In this document: positions 7,022 to 16,223 of the stretch, in pieces | How positions within the stretch are numbered: position 1 is the stretch's first letter | Layout of the letters: each line of letters starts with the position of its first letter | NCBI GenBank assembly: GCA_947178475.1 | Contig: CAMWYM010000017.1 | Location: 1-36,558, forward strand | Direction: 5' to 3' | DNA from: an uncultured Clostridium sp. | Lineage (GTDB): Bacteria; Bacillota; Clostridia; Lachnospirales; Lachnospiraceae | Length of the DNA: 36,558 nucleotides | Made by a program: the position numbers and the translations under genes | The notes under the pieces: model-generated | Seen by the model: the letters and a program-made list of their open reading frames with translations, nothing else | Databases searched by the model: none | What the model was told of the DNA's origin: nothing

Positions 7022-9418
7022 ATGCAATATGGTTATTTTGACGAGGGAGCAAAAGAATATGTAATTACACGTCCGGATACTCCGGCACCCTGGGCAAATT
7101 ATTTAGGCTCCCCTGCCTATGGGGCGATTATTTCTAACAATGCAGGTGGATACAGTTTTGAAAAGAGTGGAGCAAGCGGAAGAATTATCCGGTATATCTT
7201 TAATCAGTTTGACCAGCCGGGCAGATATATTTATCTGAGAGATGATGAGAGCAGTGATTACTGGTCAGCTTCGTGGCAGCCGGTAGGAAAGCCCTTAGAT
7301 ACCTATAAAAACGAATGCCATCATGGAACTGGATACACCAATATTGTTGCCGCTTATTCAGATATCCGGTCCGAGGCGCTTTATTATGTGCCACTGGATA
7401 AAACCTATGAGGTTTGGCGGTTGAAGGTGACTAATAATTCCGATAAAAAGAGAAGCCTGTCCGTATTTGGATACTGTGAATTTACTAATGACAGCAACTA
7501 TGAACAGGATCAGGTGAATCTGCAGTATACACTGTTTATTACAAAGACTTATTTTAAGGGTAATAAAATTTTCCAGACAATCAATGAAAATATCCGCAAT
7601 GATGTGGATGGCAATCACAATACCTCGCGTTTCTTTGGTCTTGCCGGTGGAGAGGTTGCATCCTACAATGGAGACAAGGAAAGCTTTATCGGAAGATACC
7701 ATGGATATGGTAATCCGGTGGCAGTGGAAAACGGACAGTGTGATAATACATTGAATTATAATTCCAATGGCTGTGGTGCTTTACAGACAAAGATGGAGCT
7801 CGCACCGGGAGAAAGCAAGGTTATTACCTTTATTCTCGGTATGAAATCCGAACAGGATGCAGACGGAATTTTGGCAGCCTACAAGGATGTGGAGAACGCT
7901 ACCGACGCAGAGCTTAAGGAACTCAAGGATTATTGGCATGGTCAATTGTCTCATTTACAGGTCAAGACACCTTCTGACAGCTTTAACAATATGATAAATA
8001 CATGGAATGCTTACCAGTGCTTTATGACTTTTATCTGGTCAAGGGCGGCCTCCTTTACTTACTGCGGACTTCGCAACGGTTATGGCTACCGTGATACCGT
8101 TCAAGATATTCAGGGAATTATCCACTTGAATCCGGAAATGGCACTGGAGAAAATTCGTTTTATGTTGTCTGCTCAGGTGGATAACGGTGGAGGACTTCCA
8201 CTGGTTAAATTTGACCACAATGCAGGTCATGAAGATACACCGGATGATGAGTCTTATGTAAAGGCAACCGGACATCCGGCTTATCGTGCAGATGATGCGC
8301 TTTGGCTGTTCCCTACAGTATATAAGTATATGGCAGAATCCGGAAATGTTGATTTTATGGATGAGGTCATTGTGTTTGCCAATGGAGGAGAAGGCACAGT
8401 ATATGAACATTTAAAGAGAGCCATTGACTTTTCTATGAATCGTTTGGGCAGCCATGGTATGCCTGCAGGACTTCATGCAGATTGGAACGACTGTCTGCGT
8501 CTTGGCAAGCAGGGTGAGTCGAGCTTTGTGGCAATGCAGTTATACTATGCAATGACGGTAATCCGCGAGTTTGCAGAGCGCAAGAAGGATGCGGAATATC
8601 TTGCTTATTTGGACAAGGTACAAAAGGAGCTTGGGGATACTATTCAGAAATATTGCTGGGAGGACGACCGTTTTGTCAGAGGATATAAGGAAGACGGAGA
8701 ACTCATCGGTTCTAAGAATCATCCGGAGGCAAATATGTGGCTGAATCCTCAATCATGGTCTGTTATTTCCGGACTTGCTACAAAGGAGCAGGCGGAGCTT
8801 GCATTAGAGTCAGTACATAGAGAACTGAATACTCCTTATGGTGTACGAGTGATGGCACCTTCCTATGTGGACCATGCATTTGACGGTGCGTTAATGCTGT
8901 TGTTTAACAAGTCAACCAAGGAAAACGGGGGTATCTTTTCACAGCCTCAGGGCTGGATTATTCTGGCAGAATCACTGATGGGACATGGTAACCGTGCTTT
9001 TGAGTATTTTACTGAATCTTCGCCGGCTTCCATGAACGATAAGGCGGAGATTCGCAAGCTCGAGCCATATTGTCACGGACAGTTTACGGAGAGTACCGAT
9101 TCGCCTTTTGAGGGACGTGCCCATGTTCACTGGCTTACCGGAACGGCTTCTACGGTTATGGTAGGGTGTGTCGAGGGTATTCTAGGACTGAGACCTGATT
9201 TTGACGGACTCAAGATTGATCCTTCAATTTCTTCTGAATGGAAGGAGTTTACTATGGATAAGGATTTCAGAGGAAAGAAACTTCATATTACAGTGAAGAA
9301 CCCTGACGGAAAAGAATCCGGTGTGACAAAGGTTACCTTAAACGGCAGTGTGCTGGAAGGAAACTATATTAAAGCTGGGCAGCTTACAGATAACAATGAG
9401 GTGATTGTGGAATTGTAG
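7022..9418 (+). CDS. GH94 family disaccharide phosphorylase (cellobiose/chitobiose phosphorylase-like)
   Basis: A glycoside hydrolase family 94 enzyme, which splits a beta-linked disaccharide with phosphate to yield a sugar 1-phosphate. The start MQYGYFDEGAKEYVITRPDT, the N-terminal beta-sandwich, an (alpha/alpha)6 barrel with the segment LRNGYGYRDTVQDIQG and the acid-base Asp in LHADWNDCLRLG (Asp490, the number of the catalytic Asp in the Cellvibrio gilvus enzyme) are all present. So is the late HWLTGTASTVMVG segment. The 798-residue length fits. By memory of family members the N-terminus resembles chitobiose as much as cellobiose phosphorylases, so the substrate is open. The enzyme is cytoplasmic and has no transporter or sugar regulator beside it. 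TAAGGAG lies 9 bases before the ATG. Confidence 0.88.
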   Translation: MQYGYFDEGAKEYVITRPDTPAPWANYLGSPAYGAIISNNAGGYSFEKSGASGRIIRYIFNQFDQPGRYIYLRDDESSDYWSASWQPVGKPLDTYKNECHHGTGYTNIVAAYSDIRSEALYYVPLDKTYEVWRLKVTNNSDKKRSLSVFGYCEFTNDSNYEQDQVNLQYTLFITKTYFKGNKIFQTINENIRNDVDGNHNTSRFFGLAGGEVASYNGDKESFIGRYHGYGNPVAVENGQCDNTLNYNSNGCGALQTKMELAPGESKVITFILGMKSEQDADGILAAYKDVENATDAELKELKDYWHGQLSHLQVKTPSDSFNNMINTWNAYQCFMTFIWSRAASFTYCGLRNGYGYRDTVQDIQGIIHLNPEMALEKIRFMLSAQVDNGGGLPLVKFDHNAGHEDTPDDESYVKATGHPAYRADDALWLFPTVYKYMAESGNVDFMDEVIVFANGGEGTVYEHLKRAIDFSMNRLGSHGMPAGLHADWNDCLRLGKQGESSFVAMQLYYAMTVIREFAERKKDAEYLAYLDKVQKELGDTIQKYCWEDDRFVRGYKEDGELIGSKNHPEANMWLNPQSWSVISGLATKEQAELALESVHRELNTPYGVRVMAPSYVDHAFDGALMLLFNKSTKENGGIFSQPQGWIILAESLMGHGNRAFEYFTESSPASMNDKAEIRKLEPYCHGQFTESTDSPFEGRAHVHWLTGTASTVMVGCVEGILGLRPDFDGLKIDPSISSEWKEFTMDKDFRGKKLHITVKNPDGKESGVTKVTLNGSVLEGNYIKAGQLTDNNEVIVEL

Positions 9419-9427
9419 AAATTCCGG

Positions 9428-9483
9428 ATGTTTGACAGCCTAAGTTGAATGGCTTGTGGTTCAATCCTGACTGTCAGAACATT
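9428..9483 (+). terminator. Imperfect hairpin between the GH94 gene and the YuiD-like gene
   Basis: ATGTT-TGACAG (9428-9438) can pair with CTGTCAGAACAT (9472-9483) with one bulge, and TTGAA/TTCAA pair further inside. No T run follows, so termination is uncertain. Confidence 0.3.
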
Positions 9484-9558
9484 TAATAAGCGATTTGGTG
9501 ATTTAGGCGGATTGGCAGTAAATGAGGGATGCTGATTAGATAGCAAAGGAGGAAACAT

Positions 9559-10035
9559 ATGGGAACCTTACAGACGCTGCTTCATAACAAAATGTTTATG
9601 GCACCAATCCTCGGATGGATAACAGCGCAGATACTAAAGACGATTATCAATTTTATGGTGACGAAGAAGTTTAATGCGGAGCGACTGATTGGAAGCGGGG
9701 GTATGCCGAGCTCCCATTCGGCTACAGTGGTGGCACTTATGTATGCAACGGCTTACTGTAGAGGAATGGCTGGATTTGAATTTCCTATGGCAACAGCGCT
9801 GGCGATTATTGTGATGTATGATGCCATGAATGTGCGGATGGAGACAGGAAAACAGGCAGTTATATTGAATCTTTTTCTCAGCAATGAAAAAATCATGAAT
9901 TTGTTGAAAGGTGCGGAAAAGGGAGATTGGGCCAGAATTATTTTAAAAGAATATGTGGGACATACCCCGATTCAGGTGCTGGGAGGAATCTTTCTGGGTA
10001 TTCTTGTGGGATATCTGGTATGTACATTTCTGTAG
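9559..10035 (+). CDS. Divergent PAP2-family membrane protein (YuiD/DUF212-like)
   Basis: The 158 residues have the YuiD family plan: an N-terminal hydrophobic helix (APILGWITAQILKTIINFM), the conserved GSGGMPSSHSATVVALMYAT block that resembles the phosphatase motif of PAP2 enzymes, a second membrane segment (FPMATALAIIVMYDAMNVRM with ETGKQA), and a final hydrophobic helix (GIFLGILVGYLVCTFL) after VGHTPIQV. The family is widespread in Firmicutes and plants, and no reaction has been firmly assigned. AAAGGAGG precedes the ATG, and a hairpin terminator follows, so it looks monocistronic. Confidence 0.85.
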   Translation: MGTLQTLLHNKMFMAPILGWITAQILKTIINFMVTKKFNAERLIGSGGMPSSHSATVVALMYATAYCRGMAGFEFPMATALAIIVMYDAMNVRMETGKQAVILNLFLSNEKIMNLLKGAEKGDWARIILKEYVGHTPIQVLGGIFLGILVGYLVCTFL

Positions 10036-10062
10036 TATAAAAATTCATAAATATGCAATACT

Positions 10063-10094
10063 AAAGAGGAGGATGGAAACATCTTCCTCTTTAA
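10063..10094 (+). terminator. Hairpin terminator after the YuiD-like gene
   Basis: The 13-base arms 10063-10075 and 10080-10092 pair with one wobble around a GAAA tetraloop and end in TTT. It immediately precedes the palindromic element. Confidence 0.65.
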
Positions 10095-10105
10095 ATTGTA
10101 TAGGA

Positions 10106-10482
10106 TAAATTCCTGTTTATAACAGCAATAAGCCAGTGTGAGTTTGGCTTATCTTCGAAAAACGGTTATGTTGGCATATCATGTTTTCCGAAAAACACGC
10201 TTGCGCTCTGCTTGGACGTAGCAGTACTAAGCTCATGAACGGCTTTGCCCTTCATTTGCTAAGTACTGACGTCCTGCACAAGGTTTTTCTCCAAACAAAT
10301 GATATGCCTTCCATAACCGGTATAAGCTTTCTAAAGCCAAACTCACTTTTACCTTTTGCCTTGTCAGACAGCCTCGAACATTACTGGAAAAAAATAAGTA
10401 TCCAGGAAGGTATGACATACCTTTCTGGATACGGTCGTTCCTAAATACTGTTCGAGGCGTAATTCATATAAACAGGAATTTA
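10106..10482. repeat. 377-bp palindromic element with terminal inverted repeats (MITE-like)
   Basis: The ends 10106-10121 and 10467-10482 are perfect 16-bp inverted repeats. Inside is a roughly 209-bp imperfect palindrome (10138-10346). GTGAGTTTGGCT (10138-10149) faces AGCCAAACTCAC (10335-10346), GGCATATCAT faces ATGATATGCC, and the core 10214-10272 forms a near-continuous stem closed by a four-base TTTG loop. A second hairpin follows: arms 10398-10414 and 10416-10432 with one wobble, enclosed by exact 10-base arms 10371-10380 and 10449-10458. TAGGA occurs at both borders (10101-10105 and 10481-10485), possibly a target duplication, although it overlaps the repeat end. No transposase is encoded. 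It fills the 461-base gap between the YuiD-like gene and tepA and ends in the tepA ribosome site region. It is most simply a non-autonomous mobile or dispersed repeat that could also act as structured RNA. Confidence 0.75.
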
Positions 10483-10496
10483 GGAAAGGAAATGCT

Positions 10497-11171
10497 ATGG
10501 AACAGGAAGAAATAAAGAAGATTGAAGAGTCTGGACAGTTGGATTTGGAGGAAAATGCTTTTGGATATAAGATACATCTGCTGAATATTATTGGGGAGAT
10601 TGAGGGGCACCAGTGTTTGGGTCCGGGGACAAAGACTACGAAATATGAGCATGTGCTCCCTGAGCTTGCCAAGGTAGAGGAGGACAGCAGGATAGACGGC
10701 TTATTGGTACTGCTAAACACGGTGGGAGGAGATGTGGAGGCGGGACTTGCCATTGCAGAAATGATTGCCTCGCTGTCTGTTCCGGTGGTTACCTTACTGC
10801 TGGGAGGAGGTCATTCTATCGGTGTGCCGTTAAGTGTCTGCGGAAATCATTCTTTTATTGTTCCTACGGCTACCATGGTGGTACATCCGATTCGGATGAA
10901 CGGTACGGTGCTGGGAGTAAAGCATAATTATGAATATATTGATAAAATGCAGGATCGAATTATTTCCTTTACTTGTAATCATTCGGGAATAGAGGAGAGG
11001 GAATTAAAGAAAATCATGTTTAACACTAAGGAGCTTGCAAAAGATGTAGGAAGTGTTTTGGTGGGACCAGAAGCGGTAGACGCCGGATTGATTGATGAGG
11101 TGGGAGGCATACAGCAGGCTTTTTCTTTTTTATATAGCTTGATAAATGAGGAAAAAAATAGTACTATATAG
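10497..11171 (+). CDS. tepA: ClpP-like serine protease of the TepA/YmfB type
   Basis: A ClpP/crotonase-fold protein of 224 residues. The LLNTVGGDVEAGLAIAEMIA block, the nucleophile in LLGGGHSIGVPLSV (Ser107) and the His of ATMVVHPIRM (His130) occupy the positions of the ClpP Ser-His pair. The C-terminal GPEAVDAGLIDEVGG is typical of the family. In Bacillus subtilis the homologue TepA (YmfB) lies next to spoIIIE, as here. Its reported role in helping protein export is not well settled. The protein is cytoplasmic. The ribosome site AGGAAAGG abuts the right end of the palindromic element, so that element lies in the 5' region of this mRNA. Confidence 0.9.
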   Translation: MEQEEIKKIEESGQLDLEENAFGYKIHLLNIIGEIEGHQCLGPGTKTTKYEHVLPELAKVEEDSRIDGLLVLLNTVGGDVEAGLAIAEMIASLSVPVVTLLLGGGHSIGVPLSVCGNHSFIVPTATMVVHPIRMNGTVLGVKHNYEYIDKMQDRIISFTCNHSGIEERELKKIMFNTKELAKDVGSVLVGPEAVDAGLIDEVGGIQQAFSFLYSLINEEKNSTI

Positions 11172-11278
11172 ATATTGTGGTGCATTGGATAAGGTGGCAC
11201 AAATTATCGTATTTGCATCAGGGACTGTGATGATAGGGAAAAGCAGTCTTGGGAGACAAGGGAAAGGGAGGCAGAATT

Positions 11279-14074
11279 TTGGCCAGTAATAATAATCAAA
11301 CGAAAAGAGAAACGTCAAACAGTAGAAAATCAGGGGCAGGCTCCGCAGGTGGCAGACAGGGGACAACGGGAAGGAAGGCTCCCGCAAAGACGACAGACAA
11401 AAAGCGTAAGCCTGAGTCTGAAATAGAGGAAGCCTCCTACTCTGCGGAGATTATCGTGTGGATTGTCTGCGCTGTAATGCTGATAATCGAGCTGGGGAAT
11501 TTCGGATTGTGTGGTTTTATTAACTATATCAGCCGGTTCTTTTTCGGTGTATTTGGTGTGATTGAATATATACTGCCGCTTGTGGTAATGTTTCTGGCAT
11601 TCTTTTTACATATTAATGAATATAAGAAACGAGCGGTGCAAAAGGCGATATTTGGCTCATGTGTTCTTTTGTGCTTTGGGATGATTGCGCAAATGGCAGT
11701 GGGAATTTCCGATAAGTACGAATTTGTAAGGCTGTTTTCGGAGGGATTTCAGGATAAGACAGGGGGAGGAATACTTTGTGGTTCACTTGCTTATCTTTTA
11801 CATATGACCGTTGGAACAGTGGGAACATATATTGTTATTATTCTGGTGATGATTTTATGTGTAGTACTCTTGGCTGAGATTTCCATTATTGATTGGTTTA
11901 AGGAAGCAGTTTCAATGGCTAAGCTGGATAGTGAAGATGAAGATATAGAGGACTTTGAAGCTGTCAGGGAAAGACCCTTAAAAGGAAGAAAAACCAGCAG
12001 ACGGACGGAGGAAGACGGAGAGCAGCTGCAGAAGCAAGAGCGTTTGGCTGGAAGAAGGGGTAATAAGAAGCGACAAGAGCAGGAACAGGATGTCAGGCAG
12101 ATCGTCAGGGAGGATTATCCACAGGCTGGGGATGAAAATTTTTCTCAGCGAAAGAAGAAATCGATACTGGAACAAAATGTTGTACTGCCGTCTAGTGCAG
12201 ACCAGGGAATTCTCCCTGCTAAGACAGTGGATAAGCTGCCGGAGAACGAGGAGATACATGAGATTACCATGTCTTATGATTTGCCTCTGCCGGGACAGGG
12301 AATGGAGGATATTACAATAACTGAGATTTCCAAAGAGGAAATAAAAGAGCAGGCAAAGGAAAATGGGAAAAAACGGAAATCTGGACGAAGTATAGTACCT
12401 GCAGTACTTCAGGAGGAGAAGGTTACTTCCGCTTTGGAGACAGAGGAAAGTGGGGGACTGTCTGGCACAGATGAACCTGAAAAGGAGACGGATAAGCTTC
12501 CTGTAACGGATAATATCAAGGTTGAAATGGAAAATAAGACTGCGGCAGAGGTCAAAAATATTGCGGCAAAAGAGGTAGGGGCAAGTGATGCACAGTACAG
12601 CTTTCCACCGATGAAGCTGTTAAAGAAGAACAAATCCCAGACAACATCCAGCGAGGGTGCAATAAGGCAGAACGCTGTTAAACTGCAGGAGGTGTTAAAG
12701 AGCTTTGGGGTCAACGTGACTATGACAAATTATAGCTGTGGACCATCGGTTACCCGTTACGAAATGGTACCGGAACAGGGTGTGAAAGTGAGTAAGATTA
12801 CTGGTCTTGCAGACGATATTATGATGAATCTGGCAGCACAGAGTATCCGCATTGAGGCTCCGATTCCCGGTAAATCAGCAGTAGGTATTGAGATTCCGAA
12901 CAGCAGTCGGAGAGGTGTGGGGTTTCGTGAACTTATTGATACGGAGAAATTTATAAAGCATCCATCAAAGCTTGCGTTTGCTGTGGGCATGGATATTGAG
13001 GGAAATGTTATTGTGGAGGATATTGCGAAGATGCCCCATCTGCTCATTGCAGGGGCAACAGGATCCGGCAAGTCTGTCTGTACAAATACGCTGATTATGA
13101 GTATATTGTATAAAGCAAGACCTGATGAGGTAAAATTAATTCTGGTGGATCCTAAGCAGGTGGAACTAAAGGTTTATAACGGTATTCCGCATCTGCTGAC
13201 ACCGGTGGTGACGGACCCGAAGAAAGCCGCAGGAGCATTGAATTGGGCGGTAGCAGAAATGACCAAACGCTATCAGATGTTTTCGGAGTGTAATGTCCGT
13301 AATATTCAGGGATATAATGCAAAGGTAGAGGAGCTGCTTGAAGCTGGGCAGGTGGACCAGGAGAAGCTGGATAAAATGCCACAGATTGTTATCATTGTGG
13401 ACGAGTTGGCAGATTTGATGATGGTGGCAAAGGCGGAGGTTGAGGAAGCCATTGTGCGGCTGGCTCAGCTTGCAAGAGCTGCCGGTATCCATTTGGTTAT
13501 TGCGACACAGCGGCCTTCGGTGGATGTTGTTACCGGTTTGATTAAAGCGAATGTGCCGTCACGTATAGCTCTTTCCGTATCCTCCGGTGTGGATTCCCGG
13601 ACAATTATTGACAGTGTGGGTGCGGAGAAGCTGCTGGGAAATGGTGATATGCTGTTTTATCCGACAATGTATCCCAAACCTTTGCGAGTACAGGGGGCAT
13701 ACATATCTGATGATGAGGTGATAAAGGTTGTAGAATATTTGAAGGCACAAAATGGTGAAACTACCTATAGTGAGGAAGTGACAAATCAGATTGTCTCTGC
13801 CGGTAGTGAGGGAGGCGGAATAGTGGCAGATGGCAGCTCACCAGGAGAGGATAGAGATGAATATTTTGTGCAGGCAGGGAAATTCATTATCGAGAAGGAT
13901 AAGGCCTCCATCGGTATGCTTCAGAGAATGTTTAAAATTGGATTTAACCGGGCAGCACGTATTATGGACCAGCTGCATACTGCCGGTGTTGTAGGTCCGG
14001 AAGAGGGAACAAAGCCCAGAGAAGTTTTGATGAGTGCAGAGCAGTTTGAAGAGTATATAGACGAGATTGTATAA
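11279..14074 (+). CDS. spoIIIE: DNA translocase FtsK/SpoIIIE
   Basis: A septum-anchored ATPase that pumps chromosomal DNA during division or sporulation. About four membrane segments lie in the first 200 residues (WIVCAVMLIIELGNFGLCGF, the IEYILPLVVMFLAFFL helix and later ones). A long charged low-complexity linker runs to about residue 430. The RecA-like motor follows, with Walker A GATGSGKS at residues 592-599 and Walker B IVIIVDELADLM. The C-terminal gamma winged helix (ASIGMLQRMFKIGFNRAARI) reads KOPS/SRS-type DNA sites. An upstream TTG at 11249 would add 10 residues, but GGGAGG (11265-11270) is correctly spaced only for the TTG at 11279, so I choose that. tepA precedes it and fhs follows after 58 bases. 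Confidence 0.95.
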   Translation: MASNNNQTKRETSNSRKSGAGSAGGRQGTTGRKAPAKTTDKKRKPESEIEEASYSAEIIVWIVCAVMLIIELGNFGLCGFINYISRFFFGVFGVIEYILPLVVMFLAFFLHINEYKKRAVQKAIFGSCVLLCFGMIAQMAVGISDKYEFVRLFSEGFQDKTGGGILCGSLAYLLHMTVGTVGTYIVIILVMILCVVLLAEISIIDWFKEAVSMAKLDSEDEDIEDFEAVRERPLKGRKTSRRTEEDGEQLQKQERLAGRRGNKKRQEQEQDVRQIVREDYPQAGDENFSQRKKKSILEQNVVLPSSADQGILPAKTVDKLPENEEIHEITMSYDLPLPGQGMEDITITEISKEEIKEQAKENGKKRKSGRSIVPAVLQEEKVTSALETEESGGLSGTDEPEKETDKLPVTDNIKVEMENKTAAEVKNIAAKEVGASDAQYSFPPMKLLKKNKSQTTSSEGAIRQNAVKLQEVLKSFGVNVTMTNYSCGPSVTRYEMVPEQGVKVSKITGLADDIMMNLAAQSIRIEAPIPGKSAVGIEIPNSSRRGVGFRELIDTEKFIKHPSKLAFAVGMDIEGNVIVEDIAKMPHLLIAGATGSGKSVCTNTLIMSILYKARPDEVKLILVDPKQVELKVYNGIPHLLTPVVTDPKKAAGALNWAVAEMTKRYQMFSECNVRNIQGYNAKVEELLEAGQVDQEKLDKMPQIVIIVDELADLMMVAKAEVEEAIVRLAQLARAAGIHLVIATQRPSVDVVTGLIKANVPSRIALSVSSGVDSRTIIDSVGAEKLLGNGDMLFYPTMYPKPLRVQGAYISDDEVIKVVEYLKAQNGETTYSEEVTNQIVSAGSEGGGIVADGSSPGEDRDEYFVQAGKFIIEKDKASIGMLQRMFKIGFNRAARIMDQLHTAGVVGPEEGTKPREVLMSAEQFEEYIDEIV

Positions 14075-14132
14075 TCTGTGGTGGGACATAAACAGTGAAA
14101 AAGAGTGAAGAAGAAAATGAGGAGGCAGTTAA

Positions 14133-15800
14133 ATGCAGACAGATATTGAGATTGCACAGCAGGCGGAAATGGTACATATAAGAGAGGTGGCAGCAAGGCT
14201 TGGTATTGTGGAGGAAGAATTAGAGCTTTACGGAAAGTACAAGGCAAAGCTTTCTGGTGAACTGATAAAGCGTGTAGAAAAGAATCCAGCAGGAAAGCTT
14301 GTTCTAGTGACTGCAATTAATCCTACACCGGCTGGAGAGGGAAAGACTACAATTACTGTAGGCTTGGGTGATGCGTTGAACCGGATGGGGAAAAAGACTG
14401 CTATTGCTATTCGTGAGCCTTCGCTTGGTCCGTGTTTTGGTATCAAAGGGGGAGCAGCCGGTGGCGGATATTCCCAGGTGGTGCCGATGGAGGATTTGAA
14501 TTTGCATTTTACCGGAGATTTTCATGCGATTACCTCTGCAAATAATCTGCTGGCTGCAATGTTGGATAATCATATTCAGCAGGGAAATGAACTGAATATT
14601 GATACAAGACAGATTGTCTGGAAGCGGTGTCTGGATATGAATGACAGAGTACTACGCAATGTTGTTGTGGGACTTGGGAGTAAAATGGATGGTTATGTTA
14701 GAGAGGACCATTTTGTGATTTCTGTGGCTTCCGAGATTATGGCAATTTTATGTCTGGCAGATGATATGGAGGATTTAAAGGATAAATTAGGAAAAATTAT
14801 CGTAGCCTATTCGGTGGATGGAAATCCGGTAACAGCAAAGGATTTAAAAGCGGTTGGTGCCATGGCTGCCCTGTTAAAGGATGCCCTTAAGCCAAATATA
14901 ATTCAGACGTTAGAGCATACTCCTGCTTTTGTACATGGAGGTCCATTTGCCAATATTGCACATGGCTGTAACTCTGTGAGAGCGACAAAGCTTGCGTTAA
15001 GGTTATCGGATATTGTCGTAACAGAGGCTGGCTTTGGTGCGGATTTAGGTGCGGAGAAATTCTTGGATATCAAGTGTAGAAAGGCCGGCATTGCTCCTGA
15101 TGCGATTGTATTGGTGGCAACGGTCAGGGCTCTGAAATACAATGGCGGTGTTGCAAAGGCAGAATTAAACAGTGAAAATATAAATGCATTGAAAAAGGGA
15201 ATTGTCAATTTGGAAAAGCACATTGAGAACCTGCAGCAGTATGGTGCGCCGATTGTGGTAACCTTAAATCAGTTTATTACGGATTCAGAGGCAGAATTAT
15301 CTTTTGTGAAAGAGTTTGTGCAGGAAAAGGGATGTGATTTTGCTCTTGCAAAAGTTTGGGAGCAGGGTGGCGAAGGTGGTCTTGAACTGGCAGGGAAGGT
15401 AGTAGAGCTCTTAGAGAATAAAAAAGCGGATTTTAAGATGCTTTATGAAGACGATATGTCTTTGGAGAATAAAATTAAAACAATTGCTACAAGAATTTAT
15501 GGTGCAAATGGTGTAAACTTTACTGCAGCAGCGAAGAGCCAGTTAGAAAAGATTGCTTCTCTCGGTTATGGCAATCTTCCGGTTTGCATGGCAAAAACAC
15601 AGTATTCTTTATCGGATGACCAGACAAAGCTTGGCAGACCCGACGATTTTGATATCAGCGTCAGAGAGGCTTATGTCAATGCGGGAGCAGGATTTGTGGT
15701 GGCAATCACCGGTTCTATTATGACGATGCCAGGGCTTCCAAAAGTTCCGGCGGCAGAAAATATTGATGTGGTGGGTGACCAGATAATTGGGCTGTTTTAA
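14133..15800 (+). CDS. fhs: Formate--tetrahydrofolate ligase
   Basis: ATP-dependent formation of 10-formyl-tetrahydrofolate, the entry of formate into one-carbon metabolism and a step of the methyl branch in acetogens. The 555-residue frame is full length. The nucleotide site TPAGEGKTT is at residues 65-73, followed by [20 protein letters not shown] and [30 protein letters not shown] and the C-terminal [15 protein letters not shown] are also conserved. GAGGAGG lies before the ATG. It sits in a run with folD, which supplies the same folate pool, and directly after spoIIIE. Confidence 0.97.
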   Translation: MQTDIEIAQQAEMVHIREVAARLGIVEEELELYGKYKAKLSGELIKRVEKNPAGKLVLVTAINPTPAGEGKTTITVGLGDALNRMGKKTAIAIREPSLGPCFGIKGGAAGGGYSQVVPMEDLNLHFTGDFHAITSANNLLAAMLDNHIQQGNELNIDTRQIVWKRCLDMNDRVLRNVVVGLGSKMDGYVREDHFVISVASEIMAILCLADDMEDLKDKLGKIIVAYSVDGNPVTAKDLKAVGAMAALLKDALKPNIIQTLEHTPAFVHGGPFANIAHGCNSVRATKLALRLSDIVVTEAGFGADLGAEKFLDIKCRKAGIAPDAIVLVATVRALKYNGGVAKAELNSENINALKKGIVNLEKHIENLQQYGAPIVVTLNQFITDSEAELSFVKEFVQEKGCDFALAKVWEQGGEGGLELAGKVVELLENKKADFKMLYEDDMSLENKIKTIATRIYGANGVNFTAAAKSQLEKIASLGYGNLPVCMAKTQYSLSDDQTKLGRPDDFDISVREAYVNAGAGFVVAITGSIMTMPGLPKVPAAENIDVVGDQIIGLF

Positions 15801-15845
15801 TATGATATTCAAAGTAAAATTGGTTACAAAAGGAGGATATTATTT

Positions 15846-16187
15846 ATGAAGGATTTTCCTGAATTTATGAAAAATCAAATGAATCATATTGACAGCAGCC
15901 AGCAAAATACGCCGGATATTGATGGTTATTACTTTGAAGGGAAGGATGGCAGCCAGATAGCATATTGGACATATTATTCAGATAGGGACTCAAAGGAAAA
16001 TGTGCATGAGTTTGATGAATATATTGTATGTGTGGCAGGGCAATATGTAGAGATTTTTGATGGCGTGGAACATGTGCTAAATCCAGGTGATGAATTGTTA
16101 GTACCTAAGAAAGTTCCGCATCACGGTCGAGTGATAGCCGGTACCCGTACCATTCATGCATTTGGTGGTAAGAGAATAGAAAGTTGA
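15846..16187 (+). CDS. Small single-domain cupin protein
   Basis: A 113-residue cytoplasmic protein with the cupin pattern: HEFDEYIVCVAGQYVEIFDG (first motif with H, E and G) and PGDELLVPKKVPHHGRVIAG (second motif with paired His). The His and Glu residues could bind a metal. Single-domain cupins range from enzymes to sensor domains, and nothing visible tells which this is. It sits between fhs and folD in the same direction, with an AAGGAGG site, so it is likely co-transcribed with one-carbon genes. A functional tie to folate is only suggested by position. Confidence 0.75.
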   Translation: MKDFPEFMKNQMNHIDSSQQNTPDIDGYYFEGKDGSQIAYWTYYSDRDSKENVHEFDEYIVCVAGQYVEIFDGVEHVLNPGDELLVPKKVPHHGRVIAGTRTIHAFGGKRIES

Positions 16188-16223
16188 CAGATCTTTTAGC
16201 AGTATGTCAGAAGGAGGATAAGA

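Noticed and set aside
10181..10444. 87-residue plus-strand frame and a 61-residue minus-strand frame inside the palindromic element
   Set aside because: Both follow from the palindrome itself, have no ribosome site and no protein-like composition. The DNA is better explained as an inverted-repeat element.
11249..11278. Upstream TTG start for spoIIIE
   Set aside because: The 10 extra codons contain the GGGAGG ribosome site that fits the TTG at 11279.
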